Shown here: piece after piece, positions 32,577 through 37,055 of the stretch | How positions within the stretch are numbered: position 1 is the first letter of the stretch | Layout of the letters: the number at the start of each line of letters is the position of its first letter | NCBI RefSeq assembly: GCF_011064595.1 | Contig: NZ_JAALJI010000041.1 | Location: 1 to 37,055, forward strand | Reading direction: 5' to 3' | Source: Paludisphaera soli | GTDB taxonomy: Bacteria > Planctomycetota > Planctomycetia > Isosphaerales > Isosphaeraceae | DNA length: 37,055 nucleotides | The notes under the pieces: model-generated | Told to the model about the DNA's origin: nothing | Database searches by the model: none | The model's input: the letters and a program-made list of their open reading frames with translations, nothing else | Position numbers and translations under genes: made by a program

Positions 32577-33590
32577 TCACGAGGGCCGATCGAACAGCCA
32601 GGAGAATCGGGCCGTCGGCGTCTCGCCGGTGCGCCCTTCGATCTCGTCGGCGAGTTCCGCGTACCGACCCGGTTGCCGACAGATGTAGTCCTGGGCCTTG
32701 GCCGCCTTGCCGACCAGTTGGAGCCCTTGAAGGTCCCAGGCCTCGTTCAGATGCTGAATGATGGCCGCGTAATCCCGTATCGTATAAACGCCGACGCGCG
32801 ACACCACGCCGGAGTAGTGAGCGAAGAGATCCGGGTCGCGGCCGTCGGCCATCCGGCCGCCCGGCATCGCGACGAGCTTCTTCAGCGCGCCGCGGTAGGC
32901 GAGGGCCGCCCCCGCGGGGTCGCGCCTGAAAAGCTCGCGGACGACCTTGGTGTAAAAAACCTCGTGCCGCGCCTCGTCGGCGGCGATCTTGCGGCAGATC
33001 GCGGCGAGGTTCGACTCGCCGCGACCGGAGGCGAGCCGGGCGAGGTTGCCATGGCTCAGCCGGGTCGCCCGCTCCTGGAATGCGGCGTAGATGAGCCCGG
33101 CGTACTCGTCGCTCTCGTTGCCGTAGGAGAAGCCGTTGTGGATGAGGTGGTGGACCGTCCGTTCCACGGCGAGCATGTCGACGCGGCCCGTGAGGCGGAG
33201 GTAGGCGTTGAGCAGGTCGCCATGACGGTTCTCCTCGGCCGTCCAGCCGCGCAGCCATAGCGCCCACGGCGTCTCGGTCGCGCCGGTCGGGTCCCTCGCG
33301 ACGCGTTCGAGCGCGATCGCGTAGTTCGGCAGCGCCTCCTCGGTGATCATATTGCCGACGAGGACCACCAGCAGATCATCGGGCAGCAGGCGGGCCTGCT
33401 CACGAAACCGCTGCATCTCCTCTCGCCAGCCTTCTGCGGTCAGGTTAGGGAGGAGGTCGGTCGGCTGCCAGCAACGCTCGACCGGGGCGAGGAGCGAGAG
33501 ATTTCCCTCGACGTAATCCTGCAGACTCTCGATCACGGCGATGGAAGGACTATTCGCGGGCGCAAGTGAATGGTCCTGAGCTGATTTCAT
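32577..33590 (-). CDS. Acyl-[acyl-carrier-protein] desaturase-like protein (ferritin-like diiron)
   Basis: Predicted soluble diiron enzyme introducing a double bond into an acyl-ACP chain. ATG 33590 with GAGAGG 8 nt upstream gives 337 residues; the longer start at 33629 is not supported. Diiron ligands of the stearoyl-ACP desaturase type are visible: ITEEALPNY at 82-90, WTAEENRHGDLLNAY at 116-130 (E120, H123), and KIAADEARHEVFY (ExxH) later, with the matching glutamate in the NESDEYAGLIYAAFQERAT helix. Length and motif order match plant and actinobacterial desaturases. The needed ferredoxin is not encoded nearby. It sits between a small gene and a sensor kinase. Confidence 0.88.
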   Translation of the reverse strand: MKSAQDHSLAPANSPSIAVIESLQDYVEGNLSLLAPVERCWQPTDLLPNLTAEGWREEMQRFREQARLLPDDLLVVLVGNMITEEALPNYAIALERVARDPTGATETPWALWLRGWTAEENRHGDLLNAYLRLTGRVDMLAVERTVHHLIHNGFSYGNESDEYAGLIYAAFQERATRLSHGNLARLASGRGESNLAAICRKIAADEARHEVFYTKVVRELFRRDPAGAALAYRGALKKLVAMPGGRMADGRDPDLFAHYSGVVSRVGVYTIRDYAAIIQHLNEAWDLQGLQLVGKAAKAQDYICRQPGRYAELADEIEGRTGETPTARFSWLFDRPS

Positions 33591-33686
33591 ATGTCCGGCC
33601 TCTCCAAATTGCGCATGGAGGCTCGTCAAGGCGGCCGCTCATGGGCGTGGCCCGTGCGCACGCGTCGAATCCCTGGCTGCCGACTG

Positions 33687-34448
33687 CTACGCCTGCGGCG
33701 ACTCGACGAAGGGCAGCCGGACAGTGAACTCGCTCCCGGCTTCGGGCCCGTCGCTGGCCGCGGTCACGCTCCCGCCGTGGAGCGCCGCCAGCCCGCTCGC
33801 CACCGAGAGCCCGATCCCCATCCGTCCCCACCCAGGGTCGCTGGAGCGCGTCTTCCGGTCATACGTCTCGAAGAGGAGTGGGACCATCTCGGGCGCGACG
33901 CCACGGCCTGTATCCCGAACCGCGACGGTGATCTCCGCCCCCTCGCGCCTCGCATCGATCGTGATCCGGCCGCCCTTGTCGGTGAACCAGGCCGCGTCCG
34001 CGAGCAGGTTCACGAAGACCTGGCGGAGGCGGATCGGGTCCCCGTTCACGGTCATCGGCTCGCGCTGCAGGACGACCTCCAGCGCGTGCCCGCGGCCGTC
34101 TACGAGGGGTCGGATGGCATTGACGGCGGCGACGACGACGTCGCAGAGATTGAGCGGATCCCTGGAAATCCGCTGGTCGCCGCGACCCAGGAGAAGGGCC
34201 TGCGTCAGATCGTCGACCATGCGGGTCATCTGAGAGCTTTGGCGGCGTATCACGCCGACGGCCAGCCGAAGATGCTCTTCCGATTCGGACGCGATGATCA
34301 ACGCGGCCGCGGTGCAGACGGCCGCTATCGAGTCGCCGAGTTCGTGCGCGAGCCTCGTGAGCAGTTCGTCCCTCCGCGTCGTCGCGTCGGAGCGACGGGG
34401 TCTTCCGCGATCCCAGCAATGCGGCAACGCGGGCGTTCCGTCGATCAT
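33687..34448 (-). CDS. Soluble histidine kinase with altered N-box
   Basis: A 253-residue kinase core from ATG 34448 (AAGGAC about 7 nt upstream), without membrane segments or sensor domain. HisKA-like motif RLAHELGDSIAAV has His35 but lacks the usual NP after the motif. In the ATPase domain the normal Asn of the N-box is replaced: VNLLADAAWFTDKGG has Asp151 where Asn normally coordinates magnesium. DTGRGVAPE and the lid GRMGIGLSVASGLAALHGG are intact. Activity may be reduced or absent. It lies between the desaturase and the NarL-type regulator on the same strand, with 210 bp before the regulator's stop. Confidence 0.8.
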   Translation of the reverse strand: MIDGTPALPHCWDRGRPRRSDATTRRDELLTRLAHELGDSIAAVCTAAALIIASESEEHLRLAVGVIRRQSSQMTRMVDDLTQALLLGRGDQRISRDPLNLCDVVVAAVNAIRPLVDGRGHALEVVLQREPMTVNGDPIRLRQVFVNLLADAAWFTDKGGRITIDARREGAEITVAVRDTGRGVAPEMVPLLFETYDRKTRSSDPGWGRMGIGLSVASGLAALHGGSVTAASDGPEAGSEFTVRLPFVESPQA

Positions 34449-34658
34449 ACGGTCGTCCTTTTCGGGTGCGAGACCTCCCTGGCTCGGCGCGCGACGAGGC
34501 CGTCCCCGTCGTGGAGACGCGTGATGAGAAATCGAGGCCATCCACCTCGGCATCCACCTCGATCATCGGGGCCGAGGAGGGATCCGCGGTATCAGGCTTC
34601 CGGGAAATCCCTCGTCGGAAGAACCCCTACGCGCCGGCTTCGAGATCGTCGCCGGGCG

Positions 34659-35309
34659 TCAGTCGTCGAGCCAACCATTGTGCAGGGCGTGGCGGACGAC
34701 CTCCGCCCGGCCCGACAGGCCGAGCTTCTCCATCGCTCGATGCTTGTGCGTCTCGACGGTCTTCACGCTGATCTCGAATCGGGCGGCGATCTCCTTGCCG
34801 GTCAGCCCCTTGGCGATGAGGCGCAGGACCTGCTCTTCGCGTCCACTCAGCGTCCGGCCGGTCTGGGCTTCGGGCCGCCCCGGCTCCTTGACGAAGTCGA
34901 CGAGGACCGTCTCGACGAGCGAAGGGTCGAGGTACACGCCGCCCGCGGCGACCGTCCTGATGGCCCGGATCAACTCCGCGGCGGCGGAACGCTTCAGGAC
35001 GTACCCGGACGCCCCGGCCGCGAGCAGCCGTCGGATGTACGCCTTGTTCTCGTGGACGGTGAGGGCCAGCAGCTTGACCGCCGGCCGCGCCAGCTTGATG
35101 TCCTCCGCGGCGCTCGCTCCGTCCCGTTCCGGCATCGAGACGTCCATCACCACGACGTCGGGCGCGAGCCGCGTCGCCTCTTCGACGGCGGTCGCGCCGT
35201 CGGCCGCCTGCCCCACGACCTCCATGTCATCCTGGGCGGAGATGAGCGAGCGCAGGCCCTCGCGCACGACTTCGTGATCGTCGGCCAAATAGATGCGAAG
35301 CCTGGTCAT
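34659..35309 (-). CDS. NarL/FixJ-type response regulator
   Basis: Predicted transcription regulator of 216 residues, activated by phosphorylation from the kinase encoded immediately upstream. The receiver domain has the acidic pair D10-D11, phospho-acceptor Asp56 in VVVMDVSMPE, Thr84 in ALTVHEN and Lys106 in GYVLK. The C-terminal LuxR-type HTH (TLSGREEQVLRLIAKGLTGK, then EIAARFEISVKTVETHKHRA) is complete. ATG 35309 overlaps the kinase stop (ATGA) and has AAGGAGGGG upstream. Target genes are unknown; the adjacent desaturase is a candidate. Confidence 0.94.
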   Translation of the reverse strand: MTRLRIYLADDHEVVREGLRSLISAQDDMEVVGQAADGATAVEEATRLAPDVVVMDVSMPERDGASAAEDIKLARPAVKLLALTVHENKAYIRRLLAAGASGYVLKRSAAAELIRAIRTVAAGGVYLDPSLVETVLVDFVKEPGRPEAQTGRTLSGREEQVLRLIAKGLTGKEIAARFEISVKTVETHKHRAMEKLGLSGRAEVVRHALHNGWLDD

Positions 35310-36583
35310 CGCCGATCCCCCCCTCCTTCTGTGTGGGCGGGGATCCGGACGTAGAGGGTCGTCGGCCCTCCCGGACGCGATTCGACGACGAGTGTCCCGC
35401 CCACCATGGACACCCTCTCCTCCATGCCGATCAGCCCCAGTCGGCGCCTCGCATCGGGCGAGCCCAGGACCGCCTCGAGGTCGAAGCCCCGCCCGTCGTC
35501 CTCGATGGTGAGCTGGAGCGAGCCGCCGCGATTCTCGAGCACGACGTAGACGTTCGCCGCACGCGCGTGTTTGGATATGTTGGTCAATGCTTCCTGAAAG
35601 ATGCGGTAGACCGTCGTCTCGACCTGGGTGCCGACACGCGCCCCGTTGAAGCCGGAGCCGCAGAAATCGAAGGCGACGCCGGAACGTCGAGACCATTCCT
35701 CGAGGTTGTCCCGCACGGCGGCCTCCAACCCCAGGTCGTCGAGCAAGGGAGGCCGGAGTTCGAAGGCAAGACGGTGGAGCGCGACGCCGACCTGGGCGGT
35801 CGTCTCCTGCAGGCGGCCTAGGCGTCCTACGGAGACGGCCGACTCGTCGAACGCGTCCCGCAGGATCTGCAGTTCCATCGCGAGGGCCGCGAGGTGCTGG
35901 CCCATCTGGTCGTGAAGCTCCCTCGAGATCCGGGCCCGCTCCTCCTCCTGGACGTCCACGACTCGTCGGAGCAGCTCCAACCTGGCCTGTTCGGTCCGCC
36001 GCCTCTCGGCCCCCTCTTGCTCCACCAGGGCCAGGGCTCGCGACAGATCGGCGGTTCGTTCGGCAACTCGCTCCTCGAGGTGGTCGCGGCCCTTCCTCGC
36101 CTCGTCCGCCAGCTCGTGCTGACTGGCCGCCGAGACGACGAGCGCCTCGTTCACTTCCGCCGCCTGGCGTCGGAAGAGGGCGATTTCCGTCGAGTCCGTC
36201 ACCTGGATCAACACGCCCGCCGGACGATCGTCCTCCCCGAGGACGGCCCAGACCGCGTACGACCAGAAGACGGGGTGGGAGTCGGGCTGGCGATGCTCCT
36301 GCTCAACCAGGTCTTCAGGCCGTCCGGTGTGGAAGACGCGGTCGAGGAGCGCGAGACAGCCGTTCCCCGTCCCCTCCGGCACGGCCTCGGCGAACGGCCG
36401 GCCCATGAGGCTTCCCTTCGCCTTACCGACGAGGAGGGCGAAGGCGGGGTTGAGATAGATCACGACGTGCGACTCCCCCTCGACGACGACCGTCGGCCGG
36501 GGCGACCATTCGGATAGGTAGCGGCAGATGCGCTGGACTTGGAAGGGCGATCCACCGGCTTCGGGCCCGAGTTTCCCGCCCAT
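35306..36583 (-). CDS. NarX-like sensor histidine kinase (PAS plus HisKA_3)
   Basis: Predicted soluble sensor kinase of 425 residues, cognate of the overlapping response regulator. ATG 36583 has GGAGG 6 nt upstream. Order: PAS domain about 24-140 (VVVEGESHVVIYLNPAFALL, then GVLIQVTDSTEIA), a long coiled-coil about 140-215, dimerisation/phosphoacceptor HisKA_3 with ARISRELHDQMGQHLAAL (His224), then HATPase with YRIFQEALTNISKHARA, DDGRGFDLE and RLGLIGMEERV. No membrane segment is visible, so the PAS domain probably senses an intracellular cue such as redox or a ligand. Confidence 0.93.
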   Translation of the reverse strand: MGGKLGPEAGGSPFQVQRICRYLSEWSPRPTVVVEGESHVVIYLNPAFALLVGKAKGSLMGRPFAEAVPEGTGNGCLALLDRVFHTGRPEDLVEQEHRQPDSHPVFWSYAVWAVLGEDDRPAGVLIQVTDSTEIALFRRQAAEVNEALVVSAASQHELADEARKGRDHLEERVAERTADLSRALALVEQEGAERRRTEQARLELLRRVVDVQEEERARISRELHDQMGQHLAALAMELQILRDAFDESAVSVGRLGRLQETTAQVGVALHRLAFELRPPLLDDLGLEAAVRDNLEEWSRRSGVAFDFCGSGFNGARVGTQVETTVYRIFQEALTNISKHARAANVYVVLENRGGSLQLTIEDDGRGFDLEAVLGSPDARRRLGLIGMEERVSMVGGTLVVESRPGGPTTLYVRIPAHTEGGGDRR

Positions 36584-37055
36584 AAGTCCTCCGATCTCCG
36601 GGCGTCCGCACGCCGTTCGCTCCGGCGCGATCCGAATGTTCGAGTCGACGAGGCATCAATCGCATCTACAACTTACGCAAGCGACACGGTGCGTGCAAAT
36701 CGGACGGCCCAGCCGAAGGTTCTCCCCAATGACTCGCCGCCGGTGTTCAGCACGCCCACTCGGGGTCCAATTCGCGCGGCCTCGGTCGGCGAGTCGCCGA
36801 TTTCCGCCCGCAGCCACGCGGCGACCGCCTTGACGACGGCCGAGGCGGTCGTCTAAGGGTTGGAGGATCGCCTTGGCGTGTCGTCAGCCAAGGCCTGAAC
36901 TCGCGCCCAGGCTGCGGACCCCGACCGCTGGCTGTACATTCACAACTGTCGAGCCTCAACGATACCCGGCTATCCGTACGCAAGCGGCAGCAGTCTCGCC
37001 GCATGAAGTACCGGAAAGTACAGATCCATGTGCCTCCGGTTTCAGTCTAGTACTC
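36584..37055. other. Upstream region of the kinase-regulator operon
   Basis: No gene supported in the last 472 bp. The frames present are short and Arg/Pro-rich without motifs. The region around 36640-36740 is A/T-richer than average and is the probable promoter area for the minus-strand kinase-regulator operon; a clear -35/-10 pair is not seen. Confidence 0.4.

Noticed and set aside
35306-36583. Possible membrane segments in the NarX-like kinase
   Set aside because: No hydrophobic stretch of sufficient length is visible; the protein reads as soluble.

Overview
The window is high-GC DNA from a planctomycete, most likely of the Isosphaeraceae type. The evidence is a DUF1559 pilin-like protein (H-X9-DG type), a GH172/DUF2961 protein, a secreted protein with a degenerate LEPR-XLL-like N-terminus, a DUF2007 protein, a bacterial AP2-domain remnant and a YukD-type ubiquitin-like system. 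No rRNA, intact tRNA, CRISPR array or intact mobile element is visible.

Layout. 1-3.9 kb: inorganic pyrophosphatase and an NAD-dependent epimerase-like protein, then a run of small poorly conserved secreted/hypothetical genes, one interrupted by a single in-frame stop. 4.2-7.9 kb: the highlight, a four-gene plus-strand operon encoding a ubiquitin-like protein, an E2-like conjugating enzyme, an E1-like activating enzyme with a C-terminal zinc ribbon, and a JAMM/MPN peptidase carrying two membrane segments around a coiled coil. 8-13.1 kb: an O-antigen-ligase-like membrane protein fused to a TPR-like tail, a secreted Tyr/Val/Pro-repeat protein, DUF2007, and a GT4 glycosyltransferase whose fold begins upstream of any standard start codon. 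13.5-20.5 kb: a beta-CASP metallo-beta-lactamase-fold nuclease, a DJ-1/PfpI protein, a lipoprotein alpha/beta hydrolase, a GH172 protein and a DUF1559 protein; two of these are preceded by TACANNTGTA-like boxes. 21-27.5 kb: trpA and trpB, separated by a 422-bp spacer full of palindromic repeats, then a divergent AsmA-like giant. 27.5-30.4 kb: a methyltransferase and a PAS histidine kinase. 30.5-31.1 kb: a scar zone with a D-arm-less tRNA-Leu-like remnant, an AP2-domain C-terminus and a transposase fragment, abutting a histidine kinase whose receiver domain is cut off. 32.3-36.6 kb: a small hypothetical gene, an acyl-ACP desaturase, a kinase with a degenerate N-box, and a NarL/NarX-type response regulator-kinase pair.

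How genes may work together. The Ubl, E2, E1 and JAMM genes form a complete conjugation-deconjugation set (activation by E1, transfer by E2 Cys96, removal by the JAMM enzyme), and the protease appears tethered to the inner membrane. No E3/RING gene is visible beside them. The 8-13 kb genes look like surface polysaccharide and envelope functions, and the end of the window is a signal-transduction cluster. Functions are inferred from motifs read by eye; no database search was run.
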